Origin: a bacterium
GTDB lineage: Bacteria > Patescibacteriota > Minisyncoccia > Phycocordibacterales > UBA12445
Assembly (NCBI GenBank): GCA_030648005.1
Contig: JAUSIP010000009.1
Coordinates: forward strand, 1-55,285
Reading direction: 5' to 3'
DNA: 55,285 bases
In this document: one piece after another, positions 10,000 through 19,283 of the stretch
Layout of the letters: each line of letters opens with the position of its first letter
How positions within the stretch are numbered: position 1 is the first letter of the stretch
Position numbers and translations under genes: made by a program
The notes under the pieces: model-generated
Databases searched by the model: none
What the model was told of the DNA's origin: nothing
The model's input: the letters and a program-made list of their open reading frames with translations, nothing else

Positions 10000-11397
10000 A
10001 TGAATTCTAAACTTAAGATCACTTTCTACGGCGGGGCGGGGAGCGTGACGGGGGCGAACTTTTTACTTGAGGAACTTCCTGATGCTGTGGCCGGAGTTAA
10101 GGGGATGAAGATCCTTTTCGACTGCGGACTTGTGCAGGGAGGTCGTCTCTGCGAGGGGATAAATTGCGAGAAGATGCCCTATGATTCCACAACTATTGAT
10201 TATCTGATAATTAGCCATGCGCACCTAGATCACATTGGCCGAATACCAAAGTTAGTTAAGGAGGGATTCAAGGGCAGGATCCTATCCACTCCGCCAACTA
10301 GAGAGATCACCGCGGTGATGCTCGAAGATAGTATGGGACTCCTCGGTAAGGATGCGAAGGCCAACAACGTTGAGCCGCTTTATAACGAAGATGACGTCAG
10401 ACGTTCTATGGAGCTTTGGGATGAGGGCATCTCGTACCACAAAGAGTTTAGCCTCGGTAATTTTAAGGTCAGATTCTTAGATGCAGGCCACATCTTGGGT
10501 TCAGCCATGACGGAGCTAACTTATAACGGGAAGAAGATAGTGTATACCGGCGATCTCGGTAACAGTCCAAACGTTCTTCTTAACGACACCGAGACAATAA
10601 CAGATGCCGACTATCTTATTGTAGAGTCTGTATACGGCGACCGCAATCATGAACCGCACAACATGAGTAAGGATATGCTCGAAGATGCAATCGAGAATAC
10701 GGTAAATAAAAAAGGCGTGCTGATGATCCCGGCCTTTTCGATAGAGAAGACGCAAGAGATATTGTACGAGATCAGTAAGATGATGGAAGAAAGCAGAATT
10801 CCTCTGGTGAAAGTTTTCTTGGACTCTCCGCTGGCTATCAAGGTTACCGATATATATAAAAAATATAGCTCATATTTTAATCAGGGCACGGTCGAACATG
10901 GTAAGCGTCACCCGGACGAAGGTATGTTTTCTTTTCCCCAGCTTGTGCGGACATTAAAAACAGAAGAGTCTATTGCTATAAAAAATGCTTCCAATCCTAA
11001 GATTATTATTGCCGGTTCCGGCATGAGTAATGGCGGAAGAATTTTGCACCATGAGAAGAACTATTTGTCAGACAAGAAGAACACTCTCTTGGTGACCGGA
11101 TATCAATCAGTAGGTACTTTGGGCAGATTAATACAAGAGGGTACGAAGAGTATTCGCATAATGGGGGAGACGGTAAATGTTGAAGCCGGTATTGTTTCTA
11201 TAACAGGCTACTCTGGGCACAAAGGCTCGGATGATCTTCTTGAGTTTGTGTCGCACATGGCCGATAAAGTTAAGAAGGTTTTTGTGGTTTTGGGCGAGCC
11301 GAAGTCCTCCACATTCATGGCTCAGCGGATCAGGGATAATCTTGCTATCGATGCACACACACCAAGTTATGGAGAAAGTTTCGAATTAGAAGTATAA
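10000..11397 (+). CDS. MBL-fold/beta-CASP RNA-type metallo-hydrolase
   Basis: SHAHLDHIGRIPKL; DAGHILGSAMTEL; SGMSNGGRILHHEKNYL; TTGCAG-N17-TATAAT-N6-ATG. Confidence 0.92.
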   Translation: MNSKLKITFYGGAGSVTGANFLLEELPDAVAGVKGMKILFDCGLVQGGRLCEGINCEKMPYDSTTIDYLIISHAHLDHIGRIPKLVKEGFKGRILSTPPTREITAVMLEDSMGLLGKDAKANNVEPLYNEDDVRRSMELWDEGISYHKEFSLGNFKVRFLDAGHILGSAMTELTYNGKKIVYTGDLGNSPNVLLNDTETITDADYLIVESVYGDRNHEPHNMSKDMLEDAIENTVNKKGVLMIPAFSIEKTQEILYEISKMMEESRIPLVKVFLDSPLAIKVTDIYKKYSSYFNQGTVEHGKRHPDEGMFSFPQLVRTLKTEESIAIKNASNPKIIIAGSGMSNGGRILHHEKNYLSDKKNTLLVTGYQSVGTLGRLIQEGTKSIRIMGETVNVEAGIVSITGYSGHKGSDDLLEFVSHMADKVKKVFVVLGEPKSSTFMAQRIRDNLAIDAHTPSYGESFELEV

Positions 11398-11517
11398 TAC
11401 CTTGTGGAATAAGGCTTCTCTACATCTGCTATTGACAAAAGCTATGTAAATATGCTAAGCTATAAATTGGAGTTGAGAACCTCGACATAGCTAATCAACC
11501 ACAGGAGATTCTGATCT

Positions 11518-12108
11518 ATGAACAAGGGCGTCATTCAGGCCACTCGGATCCTCTCGGTCTTCGGTAATTCTACCGAAAACCGCGTCCAGGCTCTGGTTGA
11601 CTCAGGAGTCCTCGCGGACATCCTTGAGTCCGATCCGACCAAGGTTGATCGCAACGAACTCCGCAAGTTCCTCGGCCTCACGCCGACGGAGCTCGAAGTT
11701 CTGATCGACTACACCCAGACCCTCGAACAGATGATCACTGCCGGCCACTACGACTGGGCCAACAGCGACATCACGGCCAAGCGCTTCCCGCTGAAGGGTG
11801 AGGGTAAGGTCGCTCGCAAGGCCTACCTCGTGCACTTCGATCACGGTATCTCTTCCGAGAATGCGATCAAGGAACTCGACAAGCAGGGCAAGCGCCCCGC
11901 CACCATCGAGGAACTCCTCGCCTTCGGGGCCAAGTATCCGGAGATCCAGAGGAAGTTTCCCGTCGTCGCTCTCGGCTCCTCCGCGAAGGTCGACGGCGAC
12001 CGCAGTGTGGCGTACCTGGACAGGTACGGCTCGGCTCGGCGCCTGCACCTCGTCTGGTGGGATGGCGACTGGAACGCGAACTATCGCTTTCTGGCGTTCG
12101 CAAAGTAG
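11518..12108 (+). CDS. Hypothetical protein, GC-rich
   Basis: ORF with AGGAG site, TTGACA box at 11432, terminator downstream. Confidence 0.8.
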   Translation: MNKGVIQATRILSVFGNSTENRVQALVDSGVLADILESDPTKVDRNELRKFLGLTPTELEVLIDYTQTLEQMITAGHYDWANSDITAKRFPLKGEGKVARKAYLVHFDHGISSENAIKELDKQGKRPATIEELLAFGAKYPEIQRKFPVVALGSSAKVDGDRSVAYLDRYGSARRLHLVWWDGDWNANYRFLAFAK

Positions 12109-12165
12109 CTCTCTGACTCTCATAACTTAGTACTCTGCCCTTAGACACTTTGACCCTTAGACCCT

Positions 12166-12198
12166 AACCCCGCATTTTTGCGGGGTTTCTTTTTTTTG
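12166..12198 (+). terminator. Rho-independent terminator
   Basis: aaccccgcatttttgcgggguu + T8. Confidence 0.85.
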
Positions 12199-12447
12199 AT
12201 AAACTGTATACGGCAAATGAAAAATCCGCGGTTACGGCTTCGGGTAATTTGTCCGCAAGTTACAGTGTGAGAGCTGGGACGGTTGGTCTGTTTATTGGCA
12301 TGGGGGCTTTCTCGGGAGTGCGCTGTGATAGTGCTCAAAAACAGAGACGAATTGGTGTGGGATACTGAGCCATGGTAATGGGAAGAAGTTTGAGGAAGAA
12401 ATAGGAAAGAAGTGGATTTTTGGAAACAGTGAGTATATAATATAAAT

Positions 12448-13101
12448 ATGACAGATTTATTTGAGAACAATCACAACAAGCACGCGCACCTGCAGATCAA
12501 GATCGCTATGTCCGGGTCAGCCGAGACGACGCACTTAACCGCCGAAGATCTAAATAAGTGCGAAGAGATAGGCCGGGAGGTTGCTCGTCAGGGCGCAGTA
12601 CTGGTGAGTGGAGCTACAACTGGCGTACCGCTTTGGGCTGCTAAGGGGGCGAAGCTCGAGGGCGGAGTGTCTGTCGGTCTTTCTCCTGCTGATGGCGAGC
12701 GTCAACATGTGGAGCTGTACAAGCTTCCTCTTGAGTATATGGATTTTATAATCTACACCGGCTTCGGTTACGTTGGCCGAGATATTCTACTAACTCGCAC
12801 TTCCGATGCTGTGCTGATTGGTCCGGGCAGGATCGGAACAATACATGAATTCACCGTCGCCTTCGAAGACAATAAGCCGATCGGTATTCTGACTGGGCCT
12901 TGGGATACAGATGAGATATTGATGATGATCATAGAGAAGAGCCACAGGAAAGATGACAACAAGAAGATCGTTTTTGACTCTGATCCAAAGTCGCTGATAG
13001 AGAAGGTTATAGCTTTGGTGGAGAAGGATAAACTTGATGTTAAAAATCGTGCTCCGATAAAGGAGTTTGATACCAACTCTCTGTCTGGGTCAGCTCTATA
13101 A
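12448..13101 (+). CDS. SLOG/TIGR00725-like (LOG-type) nucleotide-binding protein
   Basis: VSGATTGVPLWAAKGAK; LIGPGRIGTIHEFTVAFEDNKPIGIL; TATAAT-N6-ATG. Confidence 0.8.
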   Translation: MTDLFENNHNKHAHLQIKIAMSGSAETTHLTAEDLNKCEEIGREVARQGAVLVSGATTGVPLWAAKGAKLEGGVSVGLSPADGERQHVELYKLPLEYMDFIIYTGFGYVGRDILLTRTSDAVLIGPGRIGTIHEFTVAFEDNKPIGILTGPWDTDEILMMIIEKSHRKDDNKKIVFDSDPKSLIEKVIALVEKDKLDVKNRAPIKEFDTNSLSGSAL

Positions 13102-13154
13102 AAGACTCATAAAACTTGCATTTTTCCGGCACATATGTATAATTTGTTTAAGTT

Positions 13155-13670
13155 TTGAAGGATAGATTTAAGATAAATAATCAGATAAGAGCCTCCGAAG
13201 TCCGGGTTATCTTGGAAGACGGCCAGAATTTAGGTGTTATATCTATAGCTGACGCTCTTGCTATGGCCAAGGAGAAAGGGGCCGATCTGATAGAGATCTC
13301 TGATAAAGCCATACCCCCTATTGCAAAAATAATGGATTATGGTAAATTTCAGTATCTGGAAAACAAGAAGGCTAAGGCCACTAAGGCTAAGACAAAGCCA
13401 CTAGAAACTAAAGCTATTCAGGTTAAGATTGGCACTGGAGACCACGACCTTGAGCTCAAGTCTCAGATGGCGTCAAAGTTTTTGAAAGCAGGACATAGAA
13501 TTAAGATCAATCTGTATCTCCGTGGTAGAGCCAAATATCTCGACCCGGCCTTCCTTAGGGGAAGAATGGAGAGAATACTAAAGTTCATAACCGAAGAGTA
13601 TAAGGTTGTCGAGAGCATAAAGTCTAGTCCGAACGGGTTGAGTCTGGTGATAGAAAGAGCTAAAAAATAG
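13155..13670 (+). CDS. infC: Translation initiation factor IF-3
   Basis: INNQIRASEVRVI; KIMDYGKFQYLENKKAK; TTG start; order infC-rpmI-rplT. Confidence 0.95.
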   Translation: MKDRFKINNQIRASEVRVILEDGQNLGVISIADALAMAKEKGADLIEISDKAIPPIAKIMDYGKFQYLENKKAKATKAKTKPLETKAIQVKIGTGDHDLELKSQMASKFLKAGHRIKINLYLRGRAKYLDPAFLRGRMERILKFITEEYKVVESIKSSPNGLSLVIERAKK

Positions 13671-13679
13671 TATAAACAG

Positions 13680-13862
13680 ATGAAAACAAACAAATCATTT
13701 TTAAAAAGATTAAAGGTTACAAAGAACGGCAAGGTTCTGTCGAGGAAGGCTGGCAAGGACCACTTTAATGCTAAAGCAAGTCGGGGCAAGCAGTTGGCCG
13801 GCAAGAGGATGCTTAATGTTGTTATAAGCCATAAATTACTAAAACAGAATTTACCGTTTTAA
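13680..13862 (+). CDS. rpmI: 50S ribosomal protein bL35
   Basis: MKTNKSFLKRLKVTKNGKVLSRKAGKDHFNAKAS. Confidence 0.93.
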   Translation: MKTNKSFLKRLKVTKNGKVLSRKAGKDHFNAKASRGKQLAGKRMLNVVISHKLLKQNLPF

Positions 13863-13884
13863 ATTTTTAAGATAAGAAATTACC

Positions 13885-14253
13885 ATGACCAGAGTTAAGA
13901 AGGGCGTTAATGCTCTAAAGAAAAGAAGAAATATATTAAAGCAGGTTAAGGGCTACCGTTTCGGCAGGAGCACCAAGGAGAAGATGGCCAAAGATGCTAT
14001 CTTGCATGCCGGTAGAAGCGCTTTCGCACACAGAAGAAGGAAGAAGAAGGATTTCAGGAAGCTCTTCCAGGTTCGTATCAATGCTGAGGCCAGAGTTAAT
14101 GGCGTGAGTTATAGTAAACTCATGGGTCTGCTTAAGAAAGGCAACATCACATTGGACAGGAAGGTTCTCTCGCAGATGGCTAATGAAAGTCCAAAGAGTT
14201 TTGCTAGAGTAGTATCCCATTCGACAAACTCAGGGCAAGCTAAAGTATCTTAA
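13885..14253 (+). CDS. rplT: 50S ribosomal protein bL20
   Basis: MTRVKKGVNALKKRRNILKQVKGYRFGRS. Confidence 0.96.
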   Translation: MTRVKKGVNALKKRRNILKQVKGYRFGRSTKEKMAKDAILHAGRSAFAHRRRKKKDFRKLFQVRINAEARVNGVSYSKLMGLLKKGNITLDRKVLSQMANESPKSFARVVSHSTNSGQAKVS

Positions 14254-14265
14254 TTTTCTATTAGG

Positions 14266-15123
14266 GTGTCCAAAAGTAATAATCCAATCGGCGCTCATTT
14301 CTCAGTTTCAAAGGGTTATCTTGAAAGCTTCAAGGTAGCCCTTTCGATTGGTGCCGAAGCGATGCAGATCTTCGCCAAGAGTCCGATGCAGGCGAAGCTT
14401 CGGGCCGTTACTTACGATGAAGCGAAAGCTGTTAGGGACTTTCCTGAAAGAGCAAAAATTAAATCTTTGGTGATCCACGCATCATATCTAATGAACTTCG
14501 CCAAGAAGATACCGGAAGGTTCATATGAGATCAAATCTTTAGTTGAAGATGTTTTTAATTCCGAGGCGCTTGGTGGTATTGGTGCAGTTGCTCACTTGGG
14601 CAAGAGCCTCGAGATGACTAAGGAGGAGGCGATAAATAATTACGTCGAGAATATTAAAAAAGTTGTTGAGAAAACTGACGGACTTAAATCGTCGGTGATA
14701 TTAGAGAACACGGCCGGACAGGGGACGGAGATCGGTTTTAACTTAGAAGAGTTGGGGCAGATCTATAAAAAAATCGGCAATAAAAAGAGGGTGAAGTTCT
14801 GCTTAGATACAGCGCATATGTTTGGCGCCGGATACGATATGCGTGATGCAAAGTCAGTGAAGAAAACTTTAGCAGAGATAGATAAATTTCTCGGCGTAGA
14901 AAATATTGCCTGCATACATTTTAATGATTCAAAAAAAGCTTTGGGCTCGCATGTCGATCGGCATGAAGATGTTGGACACGGGCAGATTGGTGAGGAGGGG
15001 CTTAAAAATTTTATCACTGAGTTGCGTAAGGCCGGCGGAGAGAATATCCCGTTGATACTCGAGACACCGGAAGGCTTCGATACATATGAGAAGCAGATTA
15101 AGAAGGTCAGAAGTTGGTTCTAG
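14266..15123 (+). CDS. nfo: Deoxyribonuclease IV (endonuclease IV family)
   Basis: IGAHFSVSKGY; LENTAGQG; CLDTAHMFGAGYD; HFNDSK; LETP. Confidence 0.92.
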   Translation: MSKSNNPIGAHFSVSKGYLESFKVALSIGAEAMQIFAKSPMQAKLRAVTYDEAKAVRDFPERAKIKSLVIHASYLMNFAKKIPEGSYEIKSLVEDVFNSEALGGIGAVAHLGKSLEMTKEEAINNYVENIKKVVEKTDGLKSSVILENTAGQGTEIGFNLEELGQIYKKIGNKKRVKFCLDTAHMFGAGYDMRDAKSVKKTLAEIDKFLGVENIACIHFNDSKKALGSHVDRHEDVGHGQIGEEGLKNFITELRKAGGENIPLILETPEGFDTYEKQIKKVRSWF

Positions 15124-15158
15124 TTGACTTTTAAATCGTTATCTGCTAGTATATAAGG

Positions 15159-15253
15159 ACGAGTGCATCTTCATTTAAATCATTATTTGAAGAGCTTTCC
15201 AAAACAAATATCGCACAAGTCCCCCTGACGTAAGTTTGGGGGATTTGTGTTTC
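15159..15253 (+). ncRNA. Candidate small RNA with own promoter and terminal hairpin
   Basis: TTGACT-N17-TAGTAT (15124-15152); 12-bp hairpin CACAAGTCCCCC/GGGGGATTTGTG. Confidence 0.45.
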
Positions 15254-15261
15254 CAAGCTCC

Positions 15262-15367
15262 TAGATATGACGCATAACTTTGTCGAAGATTCCGTTTGTT
15301 CGTCAATGTACTATTAGTACATCTTCCTCACAATACTCATCTTCTTCGCGTTCTGCATCCATATCTA
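15262..15367. repeat. Dispersed repeat R, copy 1
   Basis: Shares CGCATAACTTTGTCGAA...TCAATGTAC-N5-GTACATCTTC...CGTTCTGCATCC with 37932-38038; arms TAGATATG/CATATCTA. Confidence 0.8.
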
Positions 15368-15416
15368 TGAGCCTGGCCGAGTTGCAGTTTGATTTTATTT
15401 GGTCTAAGATATAAAT

Positions 15417-15551
15417 GTTCTGGTTGATCCCAATCGTTTCTGAGTAAGGTCAGCAGAGCACTCGAAATGATATTTGTTTTGGAGTAAGCATCTGCTGATC
15501 CTACTCCGAAATGAAAATAAAAATCTCTGAAAAAATTTCAGAGATTTTTGT
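15417..15551 (+). ncRNA. Candidate small RNA forming a long hairpin
   Basis: TTGCAG-N17-TAAGAT (15382-15410); arms TTTCTGAGTAAGGTCAGCAGA / TCTGCTGATCCTACTCCGAAA; terminator AAAATCTCTGAAA/TTTCAGAGATTTT. Confidence 0.5.
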
Positions 15552-15685
15552 TTTCATAGAATTTAATTTATTTTTTTCTGAGTTATCCACAAAAAATAAT
15601 TGTTGTTTGTTTTTATTTGAGAGATAATAATATTATTAGCAACGATATTTTCTTCGAGGTCGAATATTGTTGTAGATCACTCGAA

Positions 15686-15757
15686 ATGAAAAACATGGCA
15701 AAGAAAAAAGCAGCAAAGAAGTCAACGAAGAAGAAGGCTTCAAAGAAGAAGCGATAA
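15686..15757 (+). CDS. 23-aa Lys-rich peptide MKNMAKKKAAKKSTKKKASKKKR
   Basis: Short ORF immediately followed by a rho-independent terminator. Confidence 0.5.
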   Translation: MKNMAKKKAAKKSTKKKASKKKR

Positions 15758-15764
15758 GCTTCTT

Positions 15765-15797
15765 AAAAAAATCCTCTCCGACCGGAGGGGATTTTTT
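15765..15797 (+). terminator. Rho-independent terminator
   Basis: atcctctccgaccggaggggat + T7. Confidence 0.85.
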
Positions 15798-15808
15798 TAT
15801 GCAAATCT

Positions 15809-15873
15809 GTCCCGATTCGATTCATCGAATCGCGGATCCCGGCTTTGATTTTTATCAAAATCGGGACTATAAT
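15809..15873 (+). promoter_or_regulatory. Hairpin promoter element P, copy 1 (upstream of secA)
   Basis: GTCCCGATT...AATCGGGAC followed by TATAAT 6 nt before ATG 15880; second copy at 48322-48381. Confidence 0.75.
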
Positions 15874-15879
15874 GGCTTG

Positions 15880-18402
15880 ATGTTTTTAATAGACAAAATA
15901 TTCGGTACAACAAGCGAAAGGGAAGCTACCAAACTCCGGCCGATAGTTGCCAAGACGGCCGATTTCGAGCCGTCTTTCAAGCTTCTGACAGAAGTAGAGC
16001 TTAAGTCTAAGACTATAGAGTTCAAGGAGAGGCTTGCTAACGGTGAGGCTCTGGATGACATATTACCGGAAGCTTTCGCACTAGTCAGAGAGGCTGCCAG
16101 CAGAACTCTCGGTCAGCGCCACTATGATGTGCAAATCATGGGTGGAGTTTTCTTGCATCAGGGTAAGATCACCGAAATGCGAACAGGCGAAGGCAAGACT
16201 CAAGTTGCAACTCTACCGGCATATTTGAATGCGCTATCTGGGAAAGGTGTGCATGTTGTGACTGTTAATGATTATCTTGCACGCAGAGACACTGCATGGA
16301 TGGGGCAGATATATAATCTTCTTGGTTTGTCTGTGGCCGTTATCAACCATCAGTCATCTTATATTTATGATCCAACTCACAAGGAGGATGATAAGGAGCG
16401 CGACGACCTTGGATCGTTCCGTGTGGTTTATGATTTCTTGAAACCGTGCACTCGACATGAGGCATACTTAGCTGACATAACTTATGGCACTAATCACGAA
16501 TTCGGTTTTGATTATTTGAGAGATAACATTAGTTACAGTCCTGCTGACATCGTTCAGCGTATGGATGAAGAAGGAAATACTTTGCATAACTTCGCTATCG
16601 TCGACGAGGTAGACTCCATCTTAATAGACGAAGCCAGAACTCCGCTGATCATCTCCTCTGCGACTTCGGAGTCAGAGGATCTATACAAAGTTTTCGCAAG
16701 GTTGGTTCAGAAATTAAATAAAGATGAGGACTACACAGTTGATGAGAAGTTTAAGACGATATCTATAACCGAAGCTGGTATAAATAAAGCGGAGAAAAAT
16801 CTTGGAGTAGAAAATATTTATACTGAAGGTGGCATAAAATATGTTCATCACCTCGAGACGGCTATTAAGGCTAAGGCTCTCTATAGATTAGATAAGGAGT
16901 ATGTAGTTAAAGATGGCGAAGTTATAATTGTGGATGAATCAACTGGGCGTCTTCAGCCGGGCAGAAGGTGGTCAGAAGGTTTACATCAGGCTGTTGAGGC
17001 CAAGGAGAACGTGGCTATTCAGAAAGAATCCAAGACGATGGCTACGATAACTCTGCAGAACTATTTCAGATTGTATAAGAAACTTTCCGGTATGACAGGT
17101 ACGGCTGAGACTTCAGCTGAAGAGTTCCGTAAGGTTTATAGTCTGGATACTATTGTTGTGCCGACTCATCGTCAGACACAGAGGAAAGATTTAGAAGATC
17201 TAGTTTTTCAGACGGAAGCCGGTAAGTTCAAGGCTATAGCTGCGAAGATCAAAGAGTTAAATCAGAAGGGCCAGCCGGTTCTTGTTGGTACGGTCTCAAT
17301 CGAGAAGAATGAGATGCTTTCGCGTTTTTTAAAGCAGGAGGGTGTAGTGCATGAAATATTGAATGCTAAGAATCATGAAAGAGAGGGTGAGATAGTTGCT
17401 GGTGCCGGTGCTCGAGGAGGAGTTGTGATCGCTACGAACATGGCGGGCCGAGGAGTCGATATTAAGCTCGGTGGTATTTTGGCCACCCCAGAGAATTATG
17501 ATCAGATCAAAGATCTCGGTGGACTCTTCGTTCTGGGTACAGAACGTCATGATGCCAGAAGAATAGATAATCAGCTTAGAGGTCGATCTGGACGACAGGG
17601 TGATCCGGGTGAGACGCAGTTTTTCGTCTCTCTGGAAGATAATTTGATGAGGATCTTCGCATCAGACATGGTGAAGTCGATGATGGCGCGTGCTGGCATA
17701 CCGGAGGATGAGCCGATTCAGAACAGATTTGTTTCTAAGTCTATAGAAGCGGCGCAGACGAAGATCGAGGGTCTGAATTTCGACGCCAGAAAAAATATTC
17801 TTGAATATGACGATGTTATGTCGCATCAGAGATCTGTTATATACCAAAGACGCAGGAGGATATTGATGGGGGATGGTTCTTATGTCACGGAACTTCTAGA
17901 AAGACAGCTTGGAGAAGAAGATATCGATACGAGAAAACTTCTTGAGATTAAGAAGGAAGAATTAGGCGAGGAAGAGTTTAATAAATCGCTTCGCATGCTG
18001 GCCGTACAACTTATCGATATGCTCTGGGTAGAGCACTTGGAGCAGATGGACTATATGCGATCGAGTGTTAAACTTAGGGCATATGGTCAGAGAGATCCAC
18101 TTATTGAATACAAGAGAGAGGCCCTCAATCTGTTTAGGGCCCTGGAGGGTTCGATTGGTGGTATGCTCATCAAGCTATTGCCTTCGATTGGCGGTAAGGC
18201 AGTAGCGGAGAATAAGGTAGAAGTGAAAGAGGTGCATGAATCTGCTAAGTTGGTTGAGGGTGCTGCGTCAGACCATCCGGATAACGCAGATAAAGCCGAA
18301 GTCGGCAGAAATGACCTCTGCCCATGCGGCTCAGGTAAAAAATATAAAAAGTGCGGAGCATTGAGTACGGAAGAGCATCAGAGATTGATAGCGAAGAAGT
18401 AA
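15880..18402 (+). CDS. secA: Preprotein translocase ATPase SecA with C-terminal SEC-C zinc motif
   Basis: MRTGEGKTQVATLPAYLNAL; DEVDSILIDEARTPLIIS; GRNDLCPCGSGKKYKKC; start moved to MFLIDKIFG. Confidence 0.98.
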   Translation: MFLIDKIFGTTSEREATKLRPIVAKTADFEPSFKLLTEVELKSKTIEFKERLANGEALDDILPEAFALVREAASRTLGQRHYDVQIMGGVFLHQGKITEMRTGEGKTQVATLPAYLNALSGKGVHVVTVNDYLARRDTAWMGQIYNLLGLSVAVINHQSSYIYDPTHKEDDKERDDLGSFRVVYDFLKPCTRHEAYLADITYGTNHEFGFDYLRDNISYSPADIVQRMDEEGNTLHNFAIVDEVDSILIDEARTPLIISSATSESEDLYKVFARLVQKLNKDEDYTVDEKFKTISITEAGINKAEKNLGVENIYTEGGIKYVHHLETAIKAKALYRLDKEYVVKDGEVIIVDESTGRLQPGRRWSEGLHQAVEAKENVAIQKESKTMATITLQNYFRLYKKLSGMTGTAETSAEEFRKVYSLDTIVVPTHRQTQRKDLEDLVFQTEAGKFKAIAAKIKELNQKGQPVLVGTVSIEKNEMLSRFLKQEGVVHEILNAKNHEREGEIVAGAGARGGVVIATNMAGRGVDIKLGGILATPENYDQIKDLGGLFVLGTERHDARRIDNQLRGRSGRQGDPGETQFFVSLEDNLMRIFASDMVKSMMARAGIPEDEPIQNRFVSKSIEAAQTKIEGLNFDARKNILEYDDVMSHQRSVIYQRRRRILMGDGSYVTELLERQLGEEDIDTRKLLEIKKEELGEEEFNKSLRMLAVQLIDMLWVEHLEQMDYMRSSVKLRAYGQRDPLIEYKREALNLFRALEGSIGGMLIKLLPSIGGKAVAENKVEVKEVHESAKLVEGAASDHPDNADKAEVGRNDLCPCGSGKKYKKCGALSTEEHQRLIAKK

Positions 18403-18410
18403 AAAAAACG

Positions 18411-18626
18411 ATGGACAATAAAGTTAAATTAGGCAGATATAGGCATTATAAGGGCGGGGAGTATGAATTAATTGGTGTTGCGCGACACAGTGAGACACTT
18501 GAAGATATGGTTGTTTATAAGGCACTCTATGGTCGCAGTGACTTGTGGGTCCGTCCCTTGAAGATGTTTGTTGAACAAATTGATAGAGAAGATTATAGTG
18601 GACCAAGATTTGTGTGGATGGGATAA
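18411..18626 (+). CDS. DUF1653-type small protein
   Basis: GRYRHYKGGEYELIGVARHSETLEDMVVYKALYG...LWVRPLKMF. Confidence 0.88.
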   Translation: MDNKVKLGRYRHYKGGEYELIGVARHSETLEDMVVYKALYGRSDLWVRPLKMFVEQIDREDYSGPRFVWMG

Positions 18627-18749
18627 AATAATTTGATGGACGATATTTCGAAATTTCGATATATCGATATTTTAAAAATCCGGATTATGGATATACTATA
18701 GGATAGTAGTAGAATAAGGGTGTCAAAAATGAGAGGCAAAAGTAAAAAC

Positions 18750-19280
18750 ATGAAAATTATTGTTGGTTCAAAAAATAAAGTGAAGGTAGGGGCTTTGGAG
18801 GAGATAGTAAAAGATTATCCTCATCTTAAGGATGCAGAAATTTTTTCTGTTGAAGCTGCTTCAGGCGTTGCTGATCAGCCTAAGTCTTTGGAGGAGACTG
18901 TTCAAGGCGCTATGAATCGTGCCAAGGGAGCCTTCAATGATTGTGATTACAGCTTTGGTCTGGAGTCCGGTCTTATGGCGGTCCCAAATACAAAAACTGG
19001 TTTTATGGATGTGTGTGTCTGTGCAATCTTCGATGGGAAGGAACATCACATAGGTCTTTCTTCAGCCTGGGAAGTACCGAAGCAGGTTGCTCACCATATG
19101 TTGAACGAGGGACTCGATATGACCCAGGCGGCTATTAAGGCGGGATATACTAAAAATCCTAAAGTTGGCCAAGCAGAAGGATTGATCGGAATCGTTACAA
19201 AAGGCAGATTAACCCGGAAGGATTACACCAAAGAATCTATAAGAACTGCTCTTATTCATCTTGAACAGTTAGATTTTTAG
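18750..19280 (+). CDS. Inosine/xanthosine triphosphatase (DUF84/YjjX-like)
   Basis: MKIIVGSKNKVKVGALEE; FGLESGL; start could be upstream at 18720. Confidence 0.85.
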   Translation: MKIIVGSKNKVKVGALEEIVKDYPHLKDAEIFSVEAASGVADQPKSLEETVQGAMNRAKGAFNDCDYSFGLESGLMAVPNTKTGFMDVCVCAIFDGKEHHIGLSSAWEVPKQVAHHMLNEGLDMTQAAIKAGYTKNPKVGQAEGLIGIVTKGRLTRKDYTKESIRTALIHLEQLDF

Positions 19281-19283
19281 ACT

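Noticed and set aside
11602-12148. Long minus-strand and alternate-frame ORFs over 11518-12108
   Set aside because: GC-rich shadow frames; the plus-strand frame has promoter, SD and terminator.
12141-12470. 109-aa minus-strand ORF in the 12.2-12.44 kb gap
   Set aside because: No recognisable motif or start signal; overlaps a terminator and the next gene's promoter. The gap may hide an RNA but I could not define one.
15411-15425. TTCTGGTTGATCC string resembling the start of an archaeal/eukaryotic SSU rRNA
   Set aside because: Only ~13 nt match; the following sequence is not rRNA.
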